From NCBI GenBank assembly GCA_963795055.1, contig CAWCGJ010000019.1:128556-192555 (forward strand): 64,000 nucleotides of DNA, written 5' to 3'. The position numbers and the translations under genes are program-made. Source of the stretch: JASHPR01 sp963795055. GTDB lineage: Bacteria > Actinomycetota > Actinomycetes > Streptosporangiales > Streptosporangiaceae. Positions 7,015-14,739 of the stretch are shown piece after piece (position 1 is the stretch's first letter; every line of letters begins with the position of its first letter). The notes beneath the pieces are model-generated. The model was not told the origin of the DNA, did no database searches, and saw only the letters and a program-made list of their open reading frames with translations.

Positions 7015-8617
7015 AACGGGCACGCCCCTCCATCAGCTGAGACGGATCGTAGACGGGCCTGCCTCCTACCAGCGTCAGCAGGATCTCGATATCCGGCAAT
7101 CCGTCGACCGGGCACGTCAGCGGGTCGGCCGAGAACGCGACCAGGTCGGCGTCCATGCCCGGCCGCAGCTCCCCCCGCCGCTCCGCCACCCCGAGCAGCA
7201 TCGCGCCGCAGCGGGTGTACAGGTCGAACGCGACGTCCCTGGCGATAGCCTGGCCCTCTCCGACCAGCCCGCCGGTGCGGCCCGTCCGGGTCACCATGAA
7301 CCAGATGCCGCGCAGCGGGTCAAACGGCGGCACGTCCCCGTCGCTGCCCGCCGCCACCGCGACCCCGGCCTCAACCATGTCGCGCACGGGAGCGGCCCGG
7401 GCCGCGTTCTGCTCGCCCCAGTACCGCCGTACGTCGTCCGCGAACTCGTACACGATGCCGGGATGGGCCGAGACGCTGACGCCGGACGCGGCCAGGCGCC
7501 GGATCGTCCCGGGAGCGCAGTTGAGCGCGTGCTCGACGACCAGTTGCCGCGGCTGGAGGGCCCACCCGGCGGACAGCGCCCGCTCGTAGGCGTCCAGGAC
7601 GACCCGGACCGCCGCGTCGCCGACGGCGTGGCATCCGATGCCCCCGGACCGCCGCAGCGATTTCTCCACGATGACCTGCAGGTCCGCGGGAGTTATCCGG
7701 AAGGGCTCCCCGCGGCTGTACTCGCTCCCGCCTTCTCCGCCGATCGCCGCGTCCGCGATCCGGCCGTCCACGAAGACCTTCACCCCGGTCAGGCGCAGAT
7801 ACGGGTCTTCCGCCGAGTTCCCCGGCGGCATCCGCGCTATCTGCTGCAGCGCCGAGTCCAGGTCGCTGCCCTCGGCGATGCGCCACAGCAGGTCACATCG
7901 CAGCGACAGCCGGCCGGTGTCCCGCAGCGCCTGGAAGAGCGCCAGCTCGGGGCCGTCGACGCCCGCCTCCCGGATGGAGGTGAGGCCGCGGGCGTTGAAG
8001 CGGGCCAGGACCGCCGCCAGGTCCTCGCCGCGCTCTGCGAAGGTCGGGCTGGCGCCGGCCAGCTCCAGGGCCCGGGCGATCAGGGCGTCCGAGTGCACGT
8101 GCCCGGACCCGGCGGCCGTCAGCGGCTCGGTCCCGGCCAGCCCGCAGGCCGCTTCCAGCAGCGCGATGGCTCGCGAGTTCAGGACCGCGAGATGACTCCC
8201 CCGGCGCAGCAGGATCGGCCCGGCGGTACCGAGCGCGTCAAGCTCGGCCCGGGTCGGCAGCCGGCCCTCGCGCAGCTGGGACTCATGCCAGTTGCGTCCC
8301 GAGACCGTCCACTCGCCGGCCGCACGGCGCAGGGCACCCTCGCGCACCGCCGCTAGCAGATCCCCCATCGTGGCGGCCTGGCGCAAGCTGACCAGGCGCA
8401 CATCGGCCGCCGCCTGGAGCGCGTGGACGTGGGTATCGATGAAGCCCGGCCCCACGCAGGCCGGACCCAGATCGACCCAGGACGCGGACGGCCCCGCCGC
8501 CCGGGCCGCCTGCGCCGCGGTGTCCGTCAGGGCCCGGACCTGGCCGCCGGAAATGACGATGTGCCGGTAGGACCGCCCGGACCGGTAATCCGGCCGGATC
8601 GCCGCGGCCGTGAGCAC
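7007..8617 (-). CDS. YtcJ-like amidohydrolase family protein
   Basis: The 536-residue protein starts at GTG 8617 and has the long YtcJ-type architecture. It shows GPGFIDTHVHAL (HxH), a WTVSGRNWHESQLREGRLPTR segment typical of the family, KVFVDGRIAD (lysine), GCHAVGDAAV (His), VVEHALN (His) and VAAGSDGDVPPFDPL (Asp), then a C-terminal GELRPGMDADLVAF beta-domain return. Relatives act on N-formyl, N-acyl or cyclic amide substrates. It is the first gene of the operon running down to 4425. Two distinct amidohydrolases in tandem suggest sequential hydrolytic steps. Confidence 0.92.
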   Translation of the reverse strand: MLTAAAIRPDYRSGRSYRHIVISGGQVRALTDTAAQAARAAGPSASWVDLGPACVGPGFIDTHVHALQAAADVRLVSLRQAATMGDLLAAVREGALRRAAGEWTVSGRNWHESQLREGRLPTRAELDALGTAGPILLRRGSHLAVLNSRAIALLEAACGLAGTEPLTAAGSGHVHSDALIARALELAGASPTFAERGEDLAAVLARFNARGLTSIREAGVDGPELALFQALRDTGRLSLRCDLLWRIAEGSDLDSALQQIARMPPGNSAEDPYLRLTGVKVFVDGRIADAAIGGEGGSEYSRGEPFRITPADLQVIVEKSLRRSGGIGCHAVGDAAVRVVLDAYERALSAGWALQPRQLVVEHALNCAPGTIRRLAASGVSVSAHPGIVYEFADDVRRYWGEQNAARAAPVRDMVEAGVAVAAGSDGDVPPFDPLRGIWFMVTRTGRTGGLVGEGQAIARDVAFDLYTRCGAMLLGVAERRGELRPGMDADLVAFSADPLTCPVDGLPDIEILLTLVGGRPVYDPSQLMEGRARYG

Positions 8618-8698
8618 GGCCGCGCCCGCGTCCGCGGTCAGCGGGCCTTCTTCATCCGTCGATCACACGCCCAGCGTACGCGGGGCGGACGAGAAGGT

Positions 8699-9163
8699 TC
8701 AGAATCCGCGAGGCCAGTCCCAGTACTGGTAGTGGTGACCCTGGCCCTGCTGCCAGTGGCGGCGCACCCGCCGCCGGAACCGGTGGGCCGCCAGCGCCGT
8801 GCCCAGCCCCACCACCAGCGCGAACACCAGGAACATCTGGAGGGCGGCGAAGAACACCCACCCGCCCCCCGGGAGCAGTATCACCGCGAGCAGCATCAGC
8901 ACCGCCAGCGGCAGGATCCCCGGGCCGCGCCGCCGGACGGCCAGGCCCGGCCCGGCCGGCCGGGCCTGCAGGACCGGGGCGGGCTCGGGCAGGTCGACCA
9001 TGACCCGGCGCAGCTCCCCGAAGGTCCTCGCGTTCAGCGCCGCCGTGATCCGCTCGTCCAGTTCCTCGCGGGTGAGCCGGCCCTCGGCGAAGTGGTCGCG
9101 CAGCCGGGCGGTGACGCGCTCTCGGTCGGCGTCTGAGGTCCGGATGCGGTCATCCATTGCCAT
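8699..9163 (-). CDS. DUF1707 domain protein with C-terminal membrane segments
   Basis: About 154 residues, starting at ATG 9163 or 9157, both overlapping the end of the padR-like gene. Residues about 5-55 are a textbook DUF1707: RTSDADRERVTARLRDHF, then GRLTREELDERI, ALNARTFGELRRVMVDLP. Two adjacent hydrophobic helices (PLAVLMLLAVILL and VFFAALQMFLVFALVV) precede a basic, His/Trp-rich tail. DUF1707 proteins are common in actinomycetes with no fixed role. Overlap with the regulator implies coupled translation and shared control. Confidence 0.88.
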   Translation of the reverse strand: MAMDDRIRTSDADRERVTARLRDHFAEGRLTREELDERITAALNARTFGELRRVMVDLPEPAPVLQARPAGPGLAVRRRGPGILPLAVLMLLAVILLPGGGWVFFAALQMFLVFALVVGLGTALAAHRFRRRVRRHWQQGQGHHYQYWDWPRGF

Positions 9164-9899
9164 CGTCGTCTCCCTGCGACTCGTCATCCTCGTCGTCGTC
9201 CGCATCGTCGGCCAGGATCCGGTACAGCCGGCGCCGGGTGCCCTCCAGCAGCCGCTCGGCCTCCTGGACCTGCCCGGGCGTCCCGGCGTGCGCTATCTGC
9301 ACGATGCCGGCGCCGAGCCGGGCGGCCTCGGCGAACAGGCCGGGCACCTCCCAGGCCTCCTGCTGGGCCCGGGACTCCCACGCGCCGCGGGCCCGCTCGG
9401 GGTTCTGCTCGACGTAGTCACGGCCGGCGTCGGTCAGGCTGAACGTCCGCCGCCCGCCCGACTCCTCCCCCACGATCAGGCCCTCGTCGGCCAGCTGGGC
9501 CAGCGCCGGGTAGACCGCGCCCGGGCTGGGACGCCAGGCACCGCCGCTGCGCTCCTCGATCTCGGACATGATCTGGTAGCCGGTGCGCGGGCCTTCCCGC
9601 AGCAGCGCCAGGATCGCGGCCCGCACGTCGCCGCGGCCGGCCTTCGCGCCGCGCGGCGGGCCGGGCGGCCCGGGCCACCATGCCCCCCACGGCCCGCCGG
9701 AGCCGCCGCCCCACTGCCCGGCGCCCTTGGGGCCGACGAACCCCCGCGCCCATGCCCCGCCCCCGCGGCCGGCGCCGGCCGACATGTGCGCCTTGAAGCT
9801 CTTCTTGAAGCTCTTCAGGTCGTCGAGCGCCCCGCCGAGGCAGTCCAGCGTGTCGAACAGGCCGGGATCGAAGTCCCAGGCCCACTTGGGTGCCGGCAT
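9150..9899 (-). CDS. PadR family transcriptional regulator with Gly/Pro/Trp-rich N-terminal extension
   Basis: About 249 residues from ATG 9899, chosen for the GGAGGT ribosome site just upstream; longer in-frame extensions look non-coding. The PadR winged helix is at about residues 87-155: VRAAILALLREGPRTGYQIM, then PSPGAVYPALAQLADEGLI and RRTFSLTDAGRDYV. Before it lies a linker rich in Gly, Pro and Trp, and the C-terminus is highly acidic (DDADDDEDDE). A CGATA-N11-TATCG inverted repeat lies 27 bases upstream of the start, consistent with autoregulation. It is co-transcribed with the DUF1707 gene. Confidence 0.9.
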   Translation of the reverse strand: MPAPKWAWDFDPGLFDTLDCLGGALDDLKSFKKSFKAHMSAGAGRGGGAWARGFVGPKGAGQWGGGSGGPWGAWWPGPPGPPRGAKAGRGDVRAAILALLREGPRTGYQIMSEIEERSGGAWRPSPGAVYPALAQLADEGLIVGEESGGRRTFSLTDAGRDYVEQNPERARGAWESRAQQEAWEVPGLFAEAARLGAGIVQIAHAGTPGQVQEAERLLEGTRRRLYRILADDADDDEDDESQGDDDGNG

Positions 9900-9925
9900 G
9901 CCGCACCTCCATTTTCCCGCCTTCG

Positions 9926-9946
9926 CGATACGATCACGATATATCG
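9926..9946. promoter_or_regulatory. Candidate PadR operator (CGATA-N11-TATCG)
   Basis: An inverted repeat with five-base arms in the 139-base space between the divergent padR-like and NUDIX genes. A second dyad, GACA-N5-TGTC, lies at 9973-9985. PadR proteins typically bind such dyads in their own promoter. The assignment rests on position and symmetry only. Confidence 0.4.
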
Positions 9947-10038
9947 ACAGCGTACGTCGCGACGGCCCTGATGACAAGATATGTCTCGATCCCGGGTGCC
10001 GGCGCCGGTGTACCCGGGCAGCGGAAGGCGGGGCCGTC

Positions 10039-10569
10039 ATGAGCTGGAAGAACCTGGGCGAGAAGCCGGTGGTCCAGACGCCCTGGTTCCGGCTGAACCT
10101 GGCCGAGGTCGAACTGCCCGGCGGGCGCCGCCTGGACCACTACCTGCTGCGCCTGCCCCCGGTCGTGCTGACGGCGGTCCTCGATTCCCGCGACCGGGTG
10201 CTGCTGCTGTGGCGGCACCGCTTCATCCCCGGCTCCTGGGGCTGGGAACTGCCGTCGGGCATCGCCGACCCGGCCGAGGACCTTGGGGCCGCCGCCGCCC
10301 GGGAGGCGCTCAAGGAATCCGGCTGGGAGCCGTCGCGGCTACGGCTGCTGATGCGGCTGGAGCCCTCGGGGGGCCTGACCGACTCGGTGCATCACGTCTA
10401 CTGGACCGGGCAGGCCGCGTACCGCGGCGAGCCGGCCGCCGCCTTCGAGTCCGAGCGGATCGACTGGCTCCCGCTGAGCGAGGTCCCCGCGCTGATCGCC
10501 GACGGCCAGATTCGCGCGGCCAGCACCGTCGCTGCCCTGCTCTGGCTGCACCACCGGCGCCCGGCCTAG
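10039..10569 (+). CDS. NUDIX hydrolase-like protein with altered NUDIX box
   Basis: The 176-residue protein starts at ATG 10039. It has an ADP-ribose-pyrophosphatase-like layout: a PWFRLNLAEVELPGG N-terminus, central strands (VVLTAVLDSRDRVLLLWRHRF), and a box reading G-IADPA-E-DLGAAAA-REALKESGW. The consensus G-x5-E-x7-REUxEExGU therefore matches except that the first of the two catalytic glutamates is lysine. That residue helps bind the metal, so activity may be lost or changed. It is divergent from the padR-like gene and its stop overlaps the convergent gene at 10566. Confidence 0.85.
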   Translation: MSWKNLGEKPVVQTPWFRLNLAEVELPGGRRLDHYLLRLPPVVLTAVLDSRDRVLLLWRHRFIPGSWGWELPSGIADPAEDLGAAAAREALKESGWEPSRLRLLMRLEPSGGLTDSVHHVYWTGQAAYRGEPAAAFESERIDWLPLSEVPALIADGQIRAASTVAALLWLHHRRPA

Positions 10570-10934
10570 CCGGGCAGCGCCTCCTTGACCTCGTGCGCCG
10601 CGTCCTGCGCGGCGTCCTTGACCTCGTGCGCGGCGTCCTTGACCTCGTGCGCGGCGTCCTTGACCTTGTGCTGCACGCGCTGAGTCTGCCGTTTGTTCCA
10701 ATCGATCAGGCGCTGAACGCTGCGGCTCTGGTTTTCCTTGGCGGCCTTGCCCCCGGTGATCAGCACGATGATGGCGGTGATCGCGTAGGTGTAGAAGCGG
10801 CGGTCGCGCAGCACGCGTATCACCAGGCCCAGCCCGATCCCGAGCAGGATCATGTTCTTCCGGCGGTCCGTGTTCTGCGACGACCCGCCTGAGGTCGCGG
10901 CCGCCCCGGGCTCTGGTCTGACGTCAATCGTCAT
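10566..10934 (-). CDS. Small membrane protein with KDAAHEV repeats
   Basis: This 122-residue protein has a hydrophilic N-terminus, one or two hydrophobic segments (about 27-62, including YTYAITAIIVLITGG), and a basic, helical C-terminal tail with heptads KDAAHEV repeated about three times plus a variant KDAAQDAAHEV. The tail resembles amphipathic LEA/apolipoprotein-like repeats, as in DUF3618-type proteins; the function is unknown. The repeat comes from a 21-base unit (about 10584-10670). It overlaps the upstream large membrane protein gene by 11 bases, so they form an operon. Confidence 0.75.
   Translation of the reverse strand: MTIDVRPEPGAAATSGGSSQNTDRRKNMILLGIGLGLVIRVLRDRRFYTYAITAIIVLITGGKAAKENQSRSVQRLIDWNKRQTQRVQHKVKDAAHEVKDAAHEVKDAAQDAAHEVKEALPG
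10584..10670. repeat. 21-base tandem repeat coding KDAAHEV
   Basis: Near-perfect 21-base units of the form GACCTCGTGCGCGGCGTCCT repeat head to tail, with one shorter degenerate unit. Each full unit encodes one helical heptad on the minus strand, so copy number could vary in frame. Confidence 0.85.
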
Positions 10935-12591
10935 CTCGGTCCCTTTCGGTCAAGGCCAGTCTGTTGCGGGTCCCGGCGGCAGTCAACGGGCGGTCACGGC
11001 TGGCCGGCCGTTCGGGCCGGGCCGGCGGCAGGCCGATCAGCTCGATCAGTCCCAGCACCACCACCAGCAGCACGGCGAGCACGATGACGACCAGGGCGGT
11101 GGGCCGGCCCCAGAACACGAAGATCAGCGCGGCGAGGGTCACCGCGCCGATCCGCAGGGCCATCCGGTGCGTGTAGGTCCACCGGCCCACCGGGCCGGTG
11201 GACACGCCCTGGCGGTCGCCGGCCCGGCGGACCCAGGCGAATCCGGCCGTGACGGCCCCCCGGGTACGCACCGCGGCCGCCGACGGCCCGGTGAAGAACG
11301 CGCCGATCGCCACGACCAGGCCGACCACCAGCAGCGTGCGCAGGGCGGTCCTGATGAACCGGACGAAGGTGTCGAACAAGGCGGACGCAGCGTCGGCCGG
11401 CAGGGCACTGCTCGGGATCCTGCTGAGGTAGATGCTGCGGAACACCAGCAGGCCCAGGCCGAGCACCAGCATGGACGCGGCGAAGCCCAGCCCGGCCCCG
11501 ATCAGGGCCCGCCGGCGGCGCCGGGCGACCCACACCCCCGCGGCGAGCAGCAGCAGCGTCAGGATCGGCAGCACGATCTTCAGGTCGTTGGCCAGGCCGT
11601 ACAGCTTCTGCGCCTTGACCAGGCCCGCCGCCGAGTACACGGCCAGCGTGGGATGGATCGGCGGCAGGCTGTTGACCAGCGAGAACCCCCGCGAGCTCAG
11701 GTCTTGCTTGACGGCGTCGATGAACGGGGCGAGCTGGATGACGATCTGCCCGTTCCGCACGCCGACCACCTTGGACTGGCCGGATAGCACGTTCACCAGC
11801 GACTGGTGCGCCAGGGTATTGACCTGGATCCAGATGCGCGCGAACCGGGGGCTCGTCACGATCTTGTGCACCTGGGTATGGACGTACCCGGCCACCGCGC
11901 TGGCCAGCGACGGGCCGAACGACTTCAGCAGCCCGGCCACCCGGGTCAGGCCCTTGCTGTCCAGCGCCGCGGCGGCCTGGTTGGTGTAGCCCTGCACGTT
12001 GAGGTGGGTGGTGATCTGGGTGGTGATCTTGTCGGTCAGCGCGTTCTGGACGGCCGGCTCGTGGATCAGCGGCTCGATGTTCTCGATGTAGCGGTTGGTG
12101 TTGGTGACCTGGTTGACCGCCCAGACGCCGATCACCGAGACCGGGGCGAGCACGCAGCCGATCACGATCAGCAGCGCCGAGACCGGGGTCCGCCAGCTGA
12201 ACCGGCGCCGCCGGGCACCCCCCGACCGCTGAGCACGGCCCGCCCGCCGGCCGCGCCCACCCCCGGCCGGCTGATCCTGCGGCCCGGCCGGCTGGTCCTG
12301 CGGCCCGGCCGGCTGATCCTGCGGCCCGGCCGGCTGATCCTGCGGCCCGGCCTGCGGCCTGCGGCCTGCGGCTCGGCTGATCCTGCGGCCCGGCCGGCTG
12401 TCTGGGGTTCGGCTGTCCTGCGGCTCGGCCGCCGCGGGGCCCTGCGGCTCGGCCGGCGCGGGGCCCTGGGGCTCGGCCGCCCCGGCGTCCTGCGGCCCGG
12501 CCGCCCCGGCCGCAGCGCGTTCTGCCCCAGCCTGCTCGTCTTGGCTGGTGTCGAGCTCCCCAGCCAGCCTCTCCGGCTTGCTGTCGGCCAA
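10924..12591 (-). CDS. Large integral membrane protein with AGPQDQP repeats
   Basis: About 555 residues. I prefer the TTG at 12591 because AGAGGTGG lies just before it; an in-frame GTG at 12696 would add 35 atypical residues. Layout: a low-complexity Ala/Pro/Gln N-terminal region ending in four AGPQDQP heptads, a basic stretch, TM1 (SALLIVIGCVLAPVSVIGVW), a ~200-residue extracytoplasmic domain (NTNRYIENIEPLIHEPAVQ...), and five or so C-terminal helices. It resembles uncharacterised actinobacterial membrane proteins and no catalytic motif is visible. It is in an operon with the KDAAHEV protein and lies just downstream of the aldo/keto reductase-like gene. Confidence 0.8.
   Translation of the reverse strand: MADSKPERLAGELDTSQDEQAGAERAAAGAAGPQDAGAAEPQGPAPAEPQGPAAAEPQDSRTPDSRPGRRISRAAGRRPQAGPQDQPAGPQDQPAGPQDQPAGPQDQPAGGGRGRRAGRAQRSGGARRRRFSWRTPVSALLIVIGCVLAPVSVIGVWAVNQVTNTNRYIENIEPLIHEPAVQNALTDKITTQITTHLNVQGYTNQAAAALDSKGLTRVAGLLKSFGPSLASAVAGYVHTQVHKIVTSPRFARIWIQVNTLAHQSLVNVLSGQSKVVGVRNGQIVIQLAPFIDAVKQDLSSRGFSLVNSLPPIHPTLAVYSAAGLVKAQKLYGLANDLKIVLPILTLLLLAAGVWVARRRRRALIGAGLGFAASMLVLGLGLLVFRSIYLSRIPSSALPADAASALFDTFVRFIRTALRTLLVVGLVVAIGAFFTGPSAAAVRTRGAVTAGFAWVRRAGDRQGVSTGPVGRWTYTHRMALRIGAVTLAALIFVFWGRPTALVVIVLAVLLVVVLGLIELIGLPPARPERPASRDRPLTAAGTRNRLALTERDRDDD
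12271..12354. repeat. 21-base tandem repeat coding AGPQDQP
   Basis: Four units of CTGATCCTGCGGCCCGGCCG plus one base stand in tandem, with partial and degenerate copies continuing to about 12410. On the minus strand each gives the heptad Ala-Gly-Pro-Gln-Asp-Gln-Pro. Confidence 0.9.
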
Positions 12592-12710
12592 GGTCCACCT
12601 CTTTGCCGCGCCCCGCAGTACGACCGCCCGCCGATCGCGCACTGGATTCGTTTCCCGGACCTTACTCTGTGCCGAGCGTGGCAGGCCGCGCTTCACCCCG
12701 GCGGGGTGAG

Positions 12711-13697
12711 TCAGGGCCCCGGTTCAGGCCGCCCCTGGTCTTCTGGCCGCCCGATGCGCCGCAGCTGCGTGAGGTCGGCCGGACTGAGCCGGCCCAGCAG
12801 GACGGTCACCGCGCAGTTGGCCCGGAGCTGCTCCGGGCTGGTCGCGCCGAACAGCACGCTGGCCAGGGCCGGGTGGGTGAACGGGAACGCCAGGGCCAGC
12901 GCGGCCGGGGTGGTATCCAGCCGACCGGCCAGCTCGGCGAGTTCCCCGGCCGCCGCGACGGCCGGCGCGACCCGGGGTTCGTCCAGCGTCCCGGCGGCGC
13001 GCCCCGCGGCCTGATCCGCCAGGTACTTGCCGGTGAGCACCCCGCCGGCCAGGCAGAACGAGGCGATCAGCCCGGCCCCGGACGTCTCCAGGGCCCGGGT
13101 CATGACCGGATCTTCCACCCAGGACCGGTGCACCAGGCTGTAGGGCAGCTGGACCGCGCAGGGCGGCGTGACGCCGAGGCCGGACGCCGCCCCGACGGCC
13201 TGGACGGCGAGGTCGGCGGGCCAGTTCACCAGGCCCCAGGCGCGGGCTTGGCCCGAGGTGACGAGCCCGGCGGTGGCGGCGACGAGGTCGGCGACGGTCA
13301 TGCCCGGCGGCGGCGCGTTCGCGTAGATCACGTCGACGTGATCGAACCTCATCCGCTGCAGCGACGCGTCCAGTTCCGCCGCGGCGCTCTGCTCCGGCCA
13401 GAACTCCCACCACAGCTTGTTGGTCACCACCGCCTCGTCCCGGCGCAGGCCCGCGGCGCGGAACAGCTCCCCGAACAGCACCTCGGAGTACCCGGTCCGC
13501 ATCGGAGCCGTGCCGGTCTCGTCGTCGTAACGGGCATCGTCGAAGAAATTGATCCCCTGGTCACTGGCCGCCCGCAAGATGGCCACGCCGGTCTCGGCGG
13601 GCAGCCGCTCAAACGTCCGCCACGAGCCGAGCGACAACGACGACACCTCGATCCCCGACGCGCCCAGCGACCGGGAATCCGGGAAACCGGCTGGCAT
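12711..13697 (-). CDS. Aldo/keto reductase family protein with altered catalytic site
   Basis: The 328-residue protein starts at ATG 13697 behind GGGAGG. AKR fold landmarks are SRSLGASGIEVSSLSLGSW, GINFFDDARYD (Asp and Tyr of the tetrad), VVTNK (Lys), QLPYSLVHR and the C-terminal SVLFGATSPEQLRAN. In the usual tetrad the fourth residue is His in a L-H-R/P context; here FDHVDVIYANAPPP places Asn at that position. There is also an insertion between DARYDDETG and GYSEVLFG. NADPH binding looks preserved, but carbonyl reduction may be impaired or the substrate different. It is divergent from the methyltransferase gene. Confidence 0.85.
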   Translation of the reverse strand: MPAGFPDSRSLGASGIEVSSLSLGSWRTFERLPAETGVAILRAASDQGINFFDDARYDDETGTAPMRTGYSEVLFGELFRAAGLRRDEAVVTNKLWWEFWPEQSAAAELDASLQRMRFDHVDVIYANAPPPGMTVADLVAATAGLVTSGQARAWGLVNWPADLAVQAVGAASGLGVTPPCAVQLPYSLVHRSWVEDPVMTRALETSGAGLIASFCLAGGVLTGKYLADQAAGRAAGTLDEPRVAPAVAAAGELAELAGRLDTTPAALALAFPFTHPALASVLFGATSPEQLRANCAVTVLLGRLSPADLTQLRRIGRPEDQGRPEPGP

Positions 13698-13815
13698 TCT
13701 GCCTCCCATGAGAGCTTGATCACGCTGGCGACCAGGAACGACCGCCTGATCGGCACGAAGCAATCTTGCCCCTCGGGCCCGACCGGCGGGCCGTCCGGCG
13801 TCTAGGCTGCCCGGT

Positions 13816-14595
13816 GTGGCGGAGAGCTTCGACCCGGTGACACACAACCGCGCGGCCTGGGATCGCGAGGTCGACAACGACAACGAGTGGACCCGGCCGG
13901 TCGGCCCGGACGTCATCGAACGGGCGCGGGCCGGCGACTGGTCGGTGGTGCTCATCGGTTACCAGCCGGTGCCGCGTGACTGGTTCCCCGCTGACCTGGC
14001 CGGCGTGCCGGTGCTGTGCCTGGCCTCCGGCGGCGGGCAGCAGGGGCCGGTGCTATCGGCGGTCGGCGCGGCCGTGACCGTGTTCGACAACTCGCCGCGG
14101 CAGCTGGCCCGCGACGAGGAGGTGGCCGCCCGGGAGGGGCTGGCCATCCGCACCGTGCTCGGCGACATGCGCGACCTGAGCGCGTTTCCCGACGCCAGCT
14201 TCGAGGTGGTCGTCAACCCGGTCTCGAACGTGTTCTGCCCCGAGCTCGCGCCGGTCTGGCGGGAGACATTCCGCGTGCTGCGCCCGGGCGGCCTCCTGCT
14301 CGCCGGATTCATGAACCCCGACATCTTCATCTTCGACGACGCGGCGCTGGAGCGCGGGGAGCTCGTGGTGCGGCATCCGCTGCCGTTCAGCACCCTGGAC
14401 CTGCCCGACGCCGAGCGGAAGCAGGTTTACGGCGACGGCCCGGTCGAGTTCAGCCACTCGCTGACCGAGCAGATCGGCGGTCAGCTGGCCGCCGGCTTCA
14501 GCCTCACCCACCTGGTCGAGGCACCACATCACTGGGGCCCCACCGCGCGGTACCTGCCCGGCTACATCGCCACCCGCGCGGTCGAGCCCGGGTGA
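13816..14595 (+). CDS. Class I SAM-dependent methyltransferase
   Basis: The 259-residue protein starts at GTG 13816. The N-terminus (DPVTHNRAAWDREV) and substrate-facing region come before the Rossmann core. Motif I is VLCLASGGGQQGPVLSAVGA, the acidic ribose-binding loop is VTVFDNS, then LGDMRDLSAFPDASFEVV (motif II) and VLRPGGLLLAGF. These are standard SAM-binding elements. The target is unknown; similar proteins act on small molecules. The promoter lies in the short space shared with the divergent aldo/keto reductase gene. Confidence 0.92.
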   Translation: MAESFDPVTHNRAAWDREVDNDNEWTRPVGPDVIERARAGDWSVVLIGYQPVPRDWFPADLAGVPVLCLASGGGQQGPVLSAVGAAVTVFDNSPRQLARDEEVAAREGLAIRTVLGDMRDLSAFPDASFEVVVNPVSNVFCPELAPVWRETFRVLRPGGLLLAGFMNPDIFIFDDAALERGELVVRHPLPFSTLDLPDAERKQVYGDGPVEFSHSLTEQIGGQLAAGFSLTHLVEAPHHWGPTARYLPGYIATRAVEPG

Positions 14596-14739
14596 GGCCG
14601 CGGCGGTCCCGGAGGTAGCCGCTGACTGACCCATACGTGACCGCCTTCGGCTACGAATAGTGGGCGTGGAGCCCACACCCCGCCCCGTGCCCGGCCGACC
14701 CGTACTGCCTGCCCCGGCGGCTGCGGACGGAGCGCCGGC

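Noticed and set aside
5421..12354. CRISPR array, considered from the repeated units at 5421, 10584 and 12271
   Set aside because: The units are in-frame coding repeats without spacers, and no cas genes are present.
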